This document shows positions 27,387 through 36,466 of a stretch of 64,000 nt of DNA, one piece after another. Position 1 is the first letter of the stretch; each line of letters begins with the position of its first letter. The notes under the pieces were generated by a model, which saw only the letters and a list, made by a program, of their open reading frames with translations, searched no databases and was not told the DNA's origin. Location: NCBI RefSeq assembly GCF_000164865.1, contig NC_014618.1, positions 2,852,001-2,916,000 on the forward strand, written 5' to 3'. The DNA comes from [Enterobacter] lignolyticus SCF1. Its GTDB lineage: Bacteria > Pseudomonadota > Gammaproteobacteria > Enterobacterales > Enterobacteriaceae. A program made the translations under genes and the position numbers.

Positions 27387-28595
27387 ATGTCCCGCATATC
27401 GCAGGCCAGAAGCCTGGGTAAATATTTTCTTCTCGTCGATAACATGCTGGTCGTGCTCGGCTTTTTCGTTGTGTTTCCGCTTATCTCAATCCGATTTGTC
27501 GATCAGATGGGCTGGGCGGCATTAATGGTGGGTATCGCGCTCGGCCTGCGGCAGCTTGTTCAGCAGGGTCTGGGGATTTTTGGCGGCGCGATCGCCGACC
27601 GGTTTGGCGCCAAACCGATGATCGTCACCGGCATGCTGATGCGCGCGGGAGGGTTTGCCGCGATGGCCGTTGCCCATGAGCCCTGGGTGCTCTGGCTCTC
27701 CTGTTTTCTCTCCGGGCTTGGCGGCACGCTGTTTGACCCGCCGCGAGCGGCGCTGGTGGTCAAACTGGTCCGTCCCCACCAGCGCGGCCGCTTCTTTTCC
27801 ATCCTGATGATGCAGGACAGCGCCGGCGCGGTAATCGGCGCCCTGCTCGGCAGCTGGCTGCTGCAGTACGATTTTCGTCTGGTGTGCAGCGCCGGCGCGG
27901 TGCTGTTTATCCTGTGCGCCGCGTTTAACGCCTGGTATCTGCCCGCCTGGAAGCTCTCTACGGTGAGAATTCCGGTGCGCGAAGGTCTGTCGCGGGTGCT
28001 GGGCGATAAGCGCTTCGTCACCTATGTGCTGACGCTGACCGGCTACTACATGCTGGCGGTACAGGTGATGCTGATGCTGCCGATCATGGTTAACGACATC
28101 GCGGGCTCTCCTGCGGCGGTGAAATGGATGTACGCCATTGAGGCCGCGCTGTCGCTCACCCTGCTTTACCCTATCGCCCGCTGGAGCGAAAAACGCTTCC
28201 GCCTTGAGCACCGCCTGATGGCCGGTTTGCTGGTGATGACCGTCTCAATGATGCCGATTGGCCTCACCAGCAATCTGTCGCAGCTGTTTACGCTTATCTG
28301 CACCTTCTATATTGGTTCCATTATCGCCGAGCCCGCCCGCGAAACGCTCAGCGCCCAACTGGCCGACGCCCGCGCGCGCGGCAGCTATATGGGCTTTAGC
28401 CGCCTTGGCCTGGCCTTCGGCGGCGCGCTCGGCTACGCCGGCGGCGGCTGGCTGTTTGACGCCGGTAAAGCGATGGACCAGCCGGAGCTGCCGTGGGCGA
28501 TGCTGGCGATTATCGGCTTTCTTACCGTCCTGGCGCTGTGGTGGCAGTTTAGCCAGAAGCGCGCCGCCTCCCGGATGCTGGAACCCCGTCTCTGA
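27387..28595 (+). CDS. mdtH: MFS multidrug efflux transporter MdtH
   Basis: Drug:proton antiporter of the inner membrane; E. coli MdtH raises resistance to some quinolones. The start MSRISQARSLGKYFLLVDNM behind GGGAGGGG gives 402 residues as in E. coli; a 31-codon upstream extension is not supported. There are 12 predicted membrane helices with the MFS motif GGAIADRFGAKP after helix 2. In E. coli grxB follows; here it is missing and yceB comes next after 141 bp. Confidence 0.96.
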   Translation: MSRISQARSLGKYFLLVDNMLVVLGFFVVFPLISIRFVDQMGWAALMVGIALGLRQLVQQGLGIFGGAIADRFGAKPMIVTGMLMRAGGFAAMAVAHEPWVLWLSCFLSGLGGTLFDPPRAALVVKLVRPHQRGRFFSILMMQDSAGAVIGALLGSWLLQYDFRLVCSAGAVLFILCAAFNAWYLPAWKLSTVRIPVREGLSRVLGDKRFVTYVLTLTGYYMLAVQVMLMLPIMVNDIAGSPAAVKWMYAIEAALSLTLLYPIARWSEKRFRLEHRLMAGLLVMTVSMMPIGLTSNLSQLFTLICTFYIGSIIAEPARETLSAQLADARARGSYMGFSRLGLAFGGALGYAGGGWLFDAGKAMDQPELPWAMLAIIGFLTVLALWWQFSQKRAASRMLEPRL

Positions 28596-28736
28596 GGTTG
28601 CAGCGGCTAGCGCCGGAACCGACGGCATCTGTCGCCGGCTCCGGCAAATTCAGCCTATTCTGCTGGCACGCAATGTGCTGACAGGGCATGCTGCTTTGTG
28701 TCAGGATGAGGTCCTGGCATCATGTTAAGGAACCCC

Positions 28737-29297
28737 ATGAAGAAGATTTTATTTGCTGCCGCGCTGATGGTGAGCGGCCTGCTGGCTGGTTGCAATCAGC
28801 TTACCCAGTACTCCATCAGCGAACAGGAGATCAATCAGGCGCTGCAAAAGCACAATAACTTCGCAAAAGATATTGGCCTGCCGGGCGTTGCTGATGCGCA
28901 CATCGTTCTGACCAACCTCTCCAGCGCCATTGGCCGCGAGGAACCGAACAAGGTCACGCTGACGGGCCAGGCGAATCTGGACATGAACTCGCTGTTCGGC
29001 AGCCAGAAAGCCACTATCGACCTGAAGCTCAAAGCGCTGCCGGTGTTCAATAAAGAAAAAGGCGCGATATTCCTGCAGGAAATGGAGGTGGTTGACGCAA
29101 AAGTGCAGCCGGAGAAAATGCAGTCGGTGGTGCAAACCCTGCTGCCCTATCTGAACCAGTCGCTGCGTAACTACTTCAACCAGCAGCCGGCCTATATCCT
29201 GCGCGAAGACGCCAGCAAAGGCGAAGCGCTGGCGAAGAAGTTCGCCAAGGGCATCGAAGTGAAGCCCGGGGAAATCGTTATCCCCCTGACCGATTAA
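28737..29297 (+). CDS. yceB: DUF1439 lipoprotein YceB
   Basis: Predicted outer-membrane lipoprotein of unknown role, 186 residues as in E. coli. The start MKKILFAAALMVSGLLAGCN has a lipobox LLAGC with Cys at about residue 19; an ATG 5 codons upstream is in frame. The rest fits a tubular lipid-binding (SMP/TULIP-like) fold assigned to DUF1439 proteins. It is followed by a strong terminator, and lies where grxB would separate it from mdtH. Confidence 0.93.
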   Translation: MKKILFAAALMVSGLLAGCNQLTQYSISEQEINQALQKHNNFAKDIGLPGVADAHIVLTNLSSAIGREEPNKVTLTGQANLDMNSLFGSQKATIDLKLKALPVFNKEKGAIFLQEMEVVDAKVQPEKMQSVVQTLLPYLNQSLRNYFNQQPAYILREDASKGEALAKKFAKGIEVKPGEIVIPLTD

Positions 29298-29301
29298 CCT
29301 G

Positions 29302-29327
29302 ACGGGCGCAAAAGCGCCCGTTTTTTT
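29302..29327 (+). terminator. yceB terminator
   Basis: ACGGGCGC-AAAA-GCGCCCGT followed by seven T, directly after the yceB stop. Confidence 0.93.
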
Positions 29328-29342
29328 ACGGAAAAGGATGCA

Positions 29343-29404
29343 AAGGAAAACGTTTCCGCTTATCCTTAGTGCCCGGCAAAAAACAGCCTTTCTCAACCAG
29401 CCGG
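29343..29404 (+). promoter_or_regulatory. pyrC promoter region: PurR box and CTP-sensitive start/hairpin
   Basis: AAGGAAAACGTTTCCGCT (29343-29360) matches the PurR palindrome known at E. coli pyrC. It is followed by a TATCCT -10 (29361-29366) and the start-site region GTGCCCGG. CCGGC (29373-29377) can pair with GCCGG (29400-29404), which covers the ribosome site. In E. coli, high CTP moves the start upstream so that the RNA includes this CCGG and blocks translation; the elements for that switch are all here. Confidence 0.75.
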
Positions 29405-29413
29405 AGCCTTCCC

Positions 29414-30460
29414 ATGACAGCACAACCCCAGGTACTGAAAATCCGCCGCCCCGACGACTGGCATATCCATCTGCGCGATGGCGATATGCTGAAAACCGTC
29501 GTGCCCTATACCAGCGAGCTGTATGGCCGGGCGATCGTGATGCCGAATCTGGTGCCGCCTGTCACAACGGTTGACGCCGCCATCGCCTATCGTCAGCGTA
29601 TTCTCGACGCCGTGCCGCAGGGCCACGACTTCACGCCGCTGATGACCTGCTACCTGACCGATACGCTGAACCCGGATGAACTGGAGCGCGGTTTTCGCGA
29701 AGGCGTCTTTACCGCAGCGAAGCTTTATCCGGCCAATGCCACCACCAACTCCAGCCACGGCGTAACCAGTATTGACGCCATTATGCCGGTGCTTGAGCGC
29801 ATGGAAAAACTGGGCATGCCGCTGCTGGTGCACGGTGAGGTCACCCACGCGGAGATCGATATTTTCGACCGCGAAGCGCGTTTTATCGACAGCGTCATGG
29901 CGCCGATGCGCAAACGCCTCCCGGCGCTGAAAGTGGTGTTTGAGCACATCACCACCAAAGATGCCGCCGATTACGTCCGCGAAGGAAACGAACGTCTCGC
30001 CGCGACGATCACCCCTCAGCACCTGATGTTTAACCGCAACCATATGCTGGTCGGCGGCGTACGCCCGCACCTGTACTGCCTGCCGATTCTGAAACGCAAC
30101 GTGCACCAGCAGGCGCTGCGCGAGCTGGTCGCCAGCGGTTTTGACCGCGTATTCCTCGGCACGGATTCCGCCCCGCACGCCCGTCACCGTAAAGAGGCCA
30201 GCTGCGGCTGCGCCGGCTGTTTCAACGCCCCTACCGCGCTCGGCAGCTACGCGACCGTGTTTGAGGAGATGAACGCCCTGGAGCACTTCGAAGCGTTTTG
30301 CTCGCTCAACGGCCCGCGTTTTTACGACCTGCCGGTTAACGACAGCTGGGTCGAGCTTGAGCGTAAAGAGAGTCAGGTGGCGGAGAGCATCGCGCTGAGC
30401 GACGATACGCTGATTCCGTTCCTGGCCGGTGAAACCGTACGCTGGCGCGTAAAACGCTAA
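29414..30460 (+). CDS. pyrC: Dihydroorotase
   Basis: Third step of de novo pyrimidine synthesis: closes carbamoyl-aspartate to dihydroorotate with a binuclear zinc site. The start MTAQPQVLKIRRPDDWHIHL gives 348 residues, the E. coli length; the frame is open 15 codons further up across the leader. Zinc ligands are visible in WHIHLRDGD, the carbamylated Lys in AAKLYPANAT, HGEVT, FEHITTKD and the Asp in FLGTDSAPHARH. It is regulated by the upstream PurR box and CTP-sensitive leader. Confidence 0.98.
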   Translation: MTAQPQVLKIRRPDDWHIHLRDGDMLKTVVPYTSELYGRAIVMPNLVPPVTTVDAAIAYRQRILDAVPQGHDFTPLMTCYLTDTLNPDELERGFREGVFTAAKLYPANATTNSSHGVTSIDAIMPVLERMEKLGMPLLVHGEVTHAEIDIFDREARFIDSVMAPMRKRLPALKVVFEHITTKDAADYVREGNERLAATITPQHLMFNRNHMLVGGVRPHLYCLPILKRNVHQQALRELVASGFDRVFLGTDSAPHARHRKEASCGCAGCFNAPTALGSYATVFEEMNALEHFEAFCSLNGPRFYDLPVNDSWVELERKESQVAESIALSDDTLIPFLAGETVRWRVKR

Positions 30461-30498
30461 AAAAACCGCTGCCCCCTGTTGCCAGCTGATAAATTTAA

Positions 30499-30514
30499 CT
30501 GTATAAATATCCAG
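30499..30514 (+). promoter_or_regulatory. LexA (SOS) box of dinI
   Basis: CTGTATAAATATCCAG fits CTG-N10-CAG with the AT-rich core and lies 23 nt before the dinI start. Confidence 0.93.
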
Positions 30515-30536
30515 TATAATTCACAGGGGGCAAACT

Positions 30537-30782
30537 ATGCGTATCGAAGTCACTATTGCCAAAACTACCGCGTTACCCGCTGGCGCCATTGATGCGCTGG
30601 CGAACGAACTTTCCCGCCGCATTAACAACCACTTCCCGGAACAGGACGGCCAGGTCACGGTACGCTATGCGTCCGCCAACAACCTGTCGGTCATCGGCGG
30701 GGCCAAAGAAGATAAAGACCGCATCAGCGAGATCCTCCAGGAGACCTGGGAAAGCGCTGACGACTGGTTTATCACTGATTAA
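30537..30782 (+). CDS. dinI: DNA-damage-inducible protein DinI
   Basis: Small acidic protein that binds RecA filaments and tunes LexA and UmuD cleavage during the SOS response. It has 81 residues, the usual length: MRIEVTIAKTTALPAGAIDA, then ELSRRINNHFPEQ and the acidic C-terminal helix ISEILQETWESADDWFI that mimics DNA. It has its own LexA box and terminator, so it is a single-gene unit. Confidence 0.98.
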   Translation: MRIEVTIAKTTALPAGAIDALANELSRRINNHFPEQDGQVTVRYASANNLSVIGGAKEDKDRISEILQETWESADDWFITD

Positions 30783-30810
30783 ATTTTGCTCCCTCATTGC
30801 GTTACTTTTT

Positions 30811-30832
30811 GCCGGGTCGCCCCGGCTTTTTT
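30811..30832 (+). terminator. dinI terminator
   Basis: GCCGGG-TCGC-CCCGGC followed by six T, 28 nt after the dinI stop. Confidence 0.9.
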
Positions 30833-31066
30833 CATTTCCCCTGCTCTATTTTTGACCGTTTCTTCATCCATCAATGACATAGTTTAAAAATGACAAACGG
30901 TTTGCTGATTTATTGTCCAAAAGAACAATATTCTCTGAAAAAGAGGTTGCAAGGCATTTAAAAATTCGAATATGTTCTTAAGTGTTGATATAATTAACGT
31001 GCTTAACTAAAACATGCATTAAACCTCGAGAACCGTTGTCTTTTAACACGTATATAAGGGGTTATG

Positions 31067-31321
31067 ATGGAAAAGAATAATGAAGTCATCCAGACCCACC
31101 CCCTCGTAGGATGGGACATCAGCACCGTTGATAGTTATGATGCGCTGATGCTGCGTTTGCACTACCAGAACCCCACTCAGACAAGCAACAACGAAGCCGA
31201 GATAGGTCAGACGTTATGGTTAACGACTGACGTCGCCCGCCAGTTTATTTCTATTTTAGAAGCGGGCATCGCCAAAATTGAATCTGGCGACTACCAGGAA
31301 GAAGAGTATCGCAGGCATTAA
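31067..31321 (+). CDS. bssS: Biofilm regulator BssS
   Basis: Small protein reported in E. coli to alter biofilm formation through indole/AI-2 signalling and catabolite control; no enzymatic activity is known. It has 84 residues (MEKNNEVIQTHPLVGWDIST to YRRH), the E. coli length. A tandem ATG puts an alternative start 3 nt upstream, and the GGGG ribosome site fits either. The 284-bp AT-rich gap upstream contains its promoter. A terminator separates it from solA. Confidence 0.93.
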   Translation: MEKNNEVIQTHPLVGWDISTVDSYDALMLRLHYQNPTQTSNNEAEIGQTLWLTTDVARQFISILEAGIAKIESGDYQEEEYRRH

Positions 31322-31350
31322 GAATAATGCTTAATATTCAACCTACCGAC

Positions 31351-31375
31351 AGGCACCCCATGGGTGCCTTTATTA
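31351..31375 (+). terminator. bssS terminator
   Basis: GGCACCC-AT-GGGTGCC stem with TTTATTATTT after it, about 30 nt past the bssS stop. Confidence 0.8.
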
Positions 31376-31443
31376 TTTGCTCCTTGTCACGCCCGGATGG
31401 ATTAATTACTCTGCATATCAAAGAAGAAGCGCAGAGAGATCCC

Positions 31444-32562
31444 ATGAAATACGACCTGATTATCCTCGGCAGCGGCTCGGTCGGGGCCGCTGCCGGTTAC
31501 TATGCCGCGCGCGCCGGACTGTCGGTGCTGATGACCGATGCGCATATGCCGCCACACAGCGACGGCAGCCATCACGGTGATACCCGCCTGATGCGTCACG
31601 CCTACGGTGAAGGCGAAAAATATGTGCCGCTGGTGCTGCGCGCGCAGGCGCTGTGGGATGAGCTGGCGGCCCTGAGCGGCGAAGAGATATTCGAACGCAG
31701 CGGCGTTATTAATTTCGGCCCCGCCTCTTCCGCCTTCCTCGCCAACGTAGCCCGCAGCGCCGCGCAGTTTGGCCTGGAGGTTGAAGCGCTGGACGCGCAG
31801 ACCATCATGTCCCGCTGGCCGGAGATCCGCGTACCGGACGACTATCAGGGGCTGTTCGAACCCGCCTCCGGGGTCTTAAAAAGCGAACTGGCGATTAAAA
31901 CCTGGATACGTCTGGCGAAAGATGCGGGCTGCGCCCAGCTCTTTAACTGTCCGGTCACCGCCATTCATCACGACGCAGACGGCGTCACGCTCGAAACGGC
32001 GGATGGCGATTATCGCGGCGCAAAGCTTGTGGTCAGCGCGGGCACCTGGGTGACAAAACTGCTGCCCGACCTGCCGGTACAGCCGGTACGTAAAGTTTTT
32101 GCCTGGTTTCAGGCCGACGGCCGCTACAGCCGCAAGAACCGTTTCCCGGCCTTTACCGGCGAAATGCCCAACGGCGACCATTATTATGGTTTCCCGGCCG
32201 ACGATAACGAGCTCAAAATAGGCAAGCATAACGGTGGGCAACTCATCAGTTCCCCTCAGGAGCGCAAACCGTTCGGCGCGGTAGCAACGGATGGCTCCGA
32301 AGCGTTCAGCTTTCTGCGCTACGTGCTGCCGGGCATTGGCGGCTGCCTGCACGGCGCGTCCTGTACCTATGATAACTCGCCGGACGAGGACTTTATTATC
32401 GACACCCTGCCCGCGCACCCACAGACGCTGGTCATCACCGGGCTGAGCGGCCACGGTTTTAAGTTTGCGCCGGTGCTGGGCGAAATCGCCGTCGATTTTG
32501 CGCTTGGCAACGCGTCTGACTTTGATCTGTCTCCGTTCCGCCTGGCGCGATTTCAGGGGTAA
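31444..32562 (+). CDS. solA: N-methyl-L-tryptophan oxidase
   Basis: Flavoenzyme of the monomeric sarcosine oxidase family; demethylates N-methyltryptophan and other N-methyl amino acids, releasing formaldehyde and H2O2. The start MKYDLIILGSGSVGAAAGYY gives 372 residues as in E. coli; an upstream in-frame ATG crosses the terminator and is rejected. The FAD-binding GSGSVG is at residues 10-15. The Cys of HGASCTYDNSPDEDFIID is placed as the covalent flavin link of the family. Confidence 0.96.
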   Translation: MKYDLIILGSGSVGAAAGYYAARAGLSVLMTDAHMPPHSDGSHHGDTRLMRHAYGEGEKYVPLVLRAQALWDELAALSGEEIFERSGVINFGPASSAFLANVARSAAQFGLEVEALDAQTIMSRWPEIRVPDDYQGLFEPASGVLKSELAIKTWIRLAKDAGCAQLFNCPVTAIHHDADGVTLETADGDYRGAKLVVSAGTWVTKLLPDLPVQPVRKVFAWFQADGRYSRKNRFPAFTGEMPNGDHYYGFPADDNELKIGKHNGGQLISSPQERKPFGAVATDGSEAFSFLRYVLPGIGGCLHGASCTYDNSPDEDFIIDTLPAHPQTLVITGLSGHGFKFAPVLGEIAVDFALGNASDFDLSPFRLARFQG

Positions 32563-32573
32563 AGGCGATAAAA

Positions 32574-32605
32574 AAACCCGGCGCCATTACAGGGGGCCGG
32601 GTTTC
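32574..32605. terminator. Hairpin after solA, possibly bidirectional
   Basis: AACCCGGC ... GCCGGGTT. The minus-strand side is followed by TTTTTTT, so it could end trhO transcripts that run antisense through yceO; the plus side has only TTT. Confidence 0.5.
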
Positions 32606-32622
32606 ACATTAGCGAGAACGCG

Positions 32623-32736
32623 ATGAGACGTATCTTTTTCTATTTGATCAACAATATTCGGGAACACTTCATGCTGTATCTGGCACTGTGGCTCCTGCTG
32701 GCGTTAATCGATCTTATCTACATCTTCTTCCTCTGA
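32623..32736 (+). CDS. yceO: Small membrane protein YceO
   Basis: 37 codons reading MRRIFFYLINNIREHFMLYL followed by a hydrophobic stretch ALWLLLALIDLIYIFFL. E. coli YceO (46 residues) has the same YLINNIREHxMLYL and DLIYxF core, so the gene is real despite its size. It is probably an inner-membrane protein with one membrane helix and a basic N-terminus; the role is unknown. In E. coli yceI and yceJ follow it; here they are absent and trhO comes next. Confidence 0.82.
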   Translation: MRRIFFYLINNIREHFMLYLALWLLLALIDLIYIFFL

Positions 32737-32750
32737 ACCGCTTCAGGCGC

Positions 32751-33800
32751 TTACTCCGGATCGGGGATGCCAGGGCGGATATTCAGACGCCCGCGAGACT
32801 TATTAAAAATCTTGTTGCCGTTTTCACGCCCGGCGCGACGACGGCGCTGCTCCTCTTCCGGTAGCGCGCTCTCTTCCTGGCACGGTTCGCTGCAGCAGCC
32901 CTGATACTTCTCGGCGCAGGCCGGGCACTGAATGAACAGCAGGTGGCAGCCGTCGTTTTTGCAGTTGGTATGGGTATCGCACGGCGTACCGCACTGATGG
33001 CAGTGGGCAATCACGTCTTCGGAAATCCGCTCGCCCATCCGCTCATCAAACACAAAGTTTTTACCGATAAAGCGCACCGGCAGCCCCTGTTCACGGGCCC
33101 GGCGGGCATATTCGATAATACCGCCCTCAATATGCCAGACCTTATTAAAGCCCTTATGCTTCATCCAGGCGCTGGCTTTTTCACAGCGAATACCGCCGGT
33201 GCAGTACATGACAATCTTTTTGTCTTTGTGCGCTTCCATCATTTCGACGGCTTTCGGCAGCTGATCGCGAAACGTATCCGCCGGGATCTCCAGCGCATTT
33301 TCAAAATGCCCCACCTCGTACTCGTAGTGGTTACGCATATCGATAAACACTGCGTCAGGATCGTCCAGCATGGCGTTTACTTCCGCGGCCTTGAGATACT
33401 CGCCAACGTTGCTGGCGTCAAAGGTCGGGTCGTCAATGCCGTCCGCCACAATGCGATCGCGAACCTTCATGCGCAGCACCCAGAACGATTTACCGTCGTC
33501 GTCCAGCGCAATATTGAGGCGCAGATTGTTCAGCGCGGGATCAAAGCTGTAGAGAAACTCGCGAAACGCCCCGACGCGGCTTTGCGGTACGCTGATTTGC
33601 GCGTTGATGCCCTCATGGGCAAGATAAACGCGGCCAAATACCGCCAGCCGGGAAAACCCCTGGTACAGCGCGTCGCGGGTGGCCTTCGGATCGACGATGG
33701 TGAAATATTTATAGAATGAGATAGTCGTGCGCGGCTCGGTTTCCGCCAGCAGCTGCGCCTTCAATTGCTCATTCGAGATTCGGTTATGCAACACTGGCAT
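32751..33800 (-). CDS. trhO: tRNA uridine(34) hydroxylase TrhO (YceA)
   Basis: Oxygen-dependent hydroxylation of U34 to ho5U in a subset of tRNAs. The start MPVLHNRISNEQLKAQ gives 349 residues (E. coli 350); an ATG 6 codons up is less likely. An N-terminal acylphosphatase-like domain is followed by a rhodanese domain (about 145-240) with the catalytic Cys in VMYCTGGIRCEKA. A C-terminal Cys-rich zinc region (CHQCGTPCDTHTNCKNDGC) and an Arg-rich tail (RRRRAGRENGNKIFNKSRGR) follow. It is divergent from lpxL. Confidence 0.96.
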   Translation of the reverse strand: MPVLHNRISNEQLKAQLLAETEPRTTISFYKYFTIVDPKATRDALYQGFSRLAVFGRVYLAHEGINAQISVPQSRVGAFREFLYSFDPALNNLRLNIALDDDGKSFWVLRMKVRDRIVADGIDDPTFDASNVGEYLKAAEVNAMLDDPDAVFIDMRNHYEYEVGHFENALEIPADTFRDQLPKAVEMMEAHKDKKIVMYCTGGIRCEKASAWMKHKGFNKVWHIEGGIIEYARRAREQGLPVRFIGKNFVFDERMGERISEDVIAHCHQCGTPCDTHTNCKNDGCHLLFIQCPACAEKYQGCCSEPCQEESALPEEEQRRRRAGRENGNKIFNKSRGRLNIRPGIPDPE

Positions 33801-34020
33801 GGTGTCTGATTCCTGCAATCTTTACTGAGTGGGATAAACGGGCGGCATGATATAGCAAGTGTTGCACATTTACATCCACACTTTTTGCGCTACATTTCAC
33901 CCATCTAAAACAGGTAAAATCAACATTTGCTGCGAATTCAGTCACTTTTCGTGGGTGAATTTGGGCTGACGAAAAAAAAATGCGACAATAAAAGCAATTG
34001 ATTGAATTGACAGGAATGAG

Positions 34021-34941
34021 ATGACCCATTTACCAAAATTTTCTGCCGCCCTGCTGCATCCGCGTCACTGGCTGACGTGGATTGGGATCGGCGCATTATG
34101 GCTTATTGTTCAACTCCCCTATTCGGTTATCTACCGCCTCGGTACCGGGCTTGGGCGTCTGTCATTGCTGCTGATGAAGCGGCGCGCAGAAATCGCGTAT
34201 CGCAACCTTGAGCTGTGCTTTCCGCAGATGAGCGCAGCGCAGCGTCATGAGATGGTGGTGAAAAACTTTGAATCCGTCGGCATGGGGCTGATGGAGACCG
34301 GCATGGCGTGGTTCTGGTCAAACCGCCGGGTCGCCCGCTGGTCGCAAACGCAGGGGATTGCGCCGGTAAAAGCGCTGCTGGAGCAACAGCAGGGGATCCT
34401 GCTTATCGGCGTGCATTTTCTCACGCTGGAGCTGGGCGCGCGCATCTTTGGCATGTCTACCCCCGGCATTGGCGTCTATCGCCCAAACGATAATCCGCTG
34501 CTGGACTGGCTGCAGACCTGGGGGCGTTTGCGCTCCAACAAAACCATGCTCGACCGTAAAGACCTGAAAGGAATGATTCGCGCGCTAAAAAGCGGCGAAA
34601 TTATCTGGTATGCCCCGGACCACGACTACGGCCCGCGCAACAGCGTCTTTGTCCCCTTCTTCGCCGTCGAGCAGGCCGCCACGACCTCCGGGACCTGGAT
34701 GCTGGAAAAGATGTCGAAAGCGCATGTTGTGCCTTTCGTGCCGCGCCGCAAGCCCGATGGCCAGGGGTACGATCTTATCGTGCTGCCGCCGGAAGATAAC
34801 CCGCCGCTTGAGAGCGCGGAAGCCACCGCCGCGTGGATGAATAAGATTGTCGAAAAATGCATTCTGATGGCGCCGGAGCAATATATGTGGCTGCATCGCC
34901 GCTTCAAAACGTGCCCGGACGGCGTTCCCTCCCGCTACTGA
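34021..34941 (+). CDS. lpxL: Lauroyl-Kdo2-lipid IVA acyltransferase
   Basis: Adds the secondary laurate to lipid A, using lauroyl-ACP, at the inner membrane. It has 306 residues as in E. coli. One N-terminal membrane anchor (WLTWIGIGALWLIVQLPYSV) is followed by the LABLAT acyltransferase domain with the His/Glu pair in GVHFLTLELGAR and the RPNDNPLLDWLQTWGRLRSN block. It is a single gene with a terminator 7 nt after the stop. Confidence 0.97.
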   Translation: MTHLPKFSAALLHPRHWLTWIGIGALWLIVQLPYSVIYRLGTGLGRLSLLLMKRRAEIAYRNLELCFPQMSAAQRHEMVVKNFESVGMGLMETGMAWFWSNRRVARWSQTQGIAPVKALLEQQQGILLIGVHFLTLELGARIFGMSTPGIGVYRPNDNPLLDWLQTWGRLRSNKTMLDRKDLKGMIRALKSGEIIWYAPDHDYGPRNSVFVPFFAVEQAATTSGTWMLEKMSKAHVVPFVPRRKPDGQGYDLIVLPPEDNPPLESAEATAAWMNKIVEKCILMAPEQYMWLHRRFKTCPDGVPSRY

Positions 34942-34947
34942 CGCGAT

Positions 34948-34974
34948 AGCCCCTTTAACGAGGGGCTTTTTTTT
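34948..34974 (+). terminator. lpxL terminator
   Basis: AGCCCC-TTTAACG-GGGGCT followed by eight T. Confidence 0.9.
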
Positions 34975-35094
34975 GAAACTCAGGTTCATTATTTGATATT
35001 TCGGGCCATACGTCATTGCAGTAACCATTTCGCAGGCGCATAATTAGCAGGCTAATACCTGTTTCTTTTATGCCGAATCACTGCCCGGAACCCT

Positions 35095-36351
35095 ATGTAC
35101 TCCTCAGATGCGCCCATAAACTGGAAACGTAATCTCACGATAACCTGGATCGGCTGTTTTTTAACCGGCGCCGCATTCAGCCTGGTGATGCCCTTCCTGC
35201 CCCTGTACGTTGAAAGCCTGGGGGTAACGGGCCACAGCGCGCTCAATATGTGGTCGGGGCTGGTGTTCAGCATCACATTTTTGTTTTCCGCCATCGCGTC
35301 GCCTTTCTGGGGCGGGCTGGCGGATCGCAAAGGCCGTAAGATTATGTTGCTGCGCTCTGCGCTGGGAATGGCCATCGTCATGCTGCTGATGGGCCTGGCG
35401 CAAAACATCTGGCAGTTTCTCATTCTGCGGGCATTGCTGGGGCTGCTCGGCGGTTTTATTCCCAACGCCAACGCCCTTATCGCGACCCAGATCCCGCGTC
35501 ATAAAAGCGGCTGGGCGCTGGGTACGCTCTCCACCGGCGGGGTCAGCGGCGCGCTGCTCGGTCCGCTCGTCGGCGGCGTGCTGGCCGATAGCTACGGCCT
35601 GCGCCCGGTATTCTTTATGACCGCCAGCGTACTTTTCCTCTGCTTCCTGCTGACGCTGCTGTTTATCCGCGAGCAGTTCCAGCCGGTAGCGAAAAAAGAG
35701 ATGCTTCACGCCAGAGAGGTTATCGCCTCGCTGAAAAGTCCAAAGCTGGTGCTGAGCCTGTTTGTTACCACCCTGATCATTCAGGTTGCTACTGGTTCTA
35801 TCGCGCCCATTTTGACGCTGTACGTGCGCGATCTGGCGGGGAACGTGGCAAATATTGCCTTTATCAGCGGCATGATTGCCTCCGTACCCGGCGTCGCCGC
35901 GCTGATCAGCGCCCCGCGTCTGGGTAAGCTTGGCGACCGTATCGGGCCGGAAAAGATCCTGATTGCGGCGCTTGTCATCTCTGTACTGCTGCTCATCCCG
36001 ATGTCCTTTGTCCAGACGCCCTGGCAGCTTGGCCTGCTGCGTTTTCTGCTTGGCGCCGCCGACGGCGCCCTGCTCCCCGCCGTACAGACGCTGCTGGTGT
36101 ATAACGCCACGAACCAGATAGCCGGCCGCGTCTTCAGCTATAACCAGTCGTTTCGCGATATCGGCAACGTCACGGGTCCGCTCATCGGCGCCTCGGTTTC
36201 CGCTAACTACGGTTTTCGCGCCGTGTTCCTGGTCACCGCCATGGTCGTGCTGTTCAATGCCGTCTATACCGGCCTTAGCCTGCGCCGGACCGGCGCAACG
36301 GCGCTGCCCGCCCAGGACGTTGAAAAGGACGACACCTCGCTGGTGCGCTAA
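35095..36351 (+). CDS. mdtG: MFS multidrug efflux transporter MdtG
   Basis: Inner-membrane antiporter; in E. coli it gives fosfomycin and deoxycholate resistance and belongs to the mar/sox/rob regulon. It has 418 residues (E. coli 408), with 12 predicted helices. The MFS motif A is GGLADRKGRKIMLLRSALG after helix 2, and a second copy reads GKLGDRIGPEKILIAALV in the C-terminal half. The C-terminal tail is about 10 residues longer than in E. coli. No marbox was identified. Confidence 0.96.
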   Translation: MYSSDAPINWKRNLTITWIGCFLTGAAFSLVMPFLPLYVESLGVTGHSALNMWSGLVFSITFLFSAIASPFWGGLADRKGRKIMLLRSALGMAIVMLLMGLAQNIWQFLILRALLGLLGGFIPNANALIATQIPRHKSGWALGTLSTGGVSGALLGPLVGGVLADSYGLRPVFFMTASVLFLCFLLTLLFIREQFQPVAKKEMLHAREVIASLKSPKLVLSLFVTTLIIQVATGSIAPILTLYVRDLAGNVANIAFISGMIASVPGVAALISAPRLGKLGDRIGPEKILIAALVISVLLLIPMSFVQTPWQLGLLRFLLGAADGALLPAVQTLLVYNATNQIAGRVFSYNQSFRDIGNVTGPLIGASVSANYGFRAVFLVTAMVVLFNAVYTGLSLRRTGATALPAQDVEKDDTSLVR

Positions 36352-36466
36352 GCCTTATCCGGCGGTTTCTCATTCAAGATGATGATTTTTATTCCTTCGC
36401 CCTTACAGCGCGGAATCTTCAGCTATTCTTTTCCTGAATATCACGTCCACTTGCTGGGAGAAAGAG

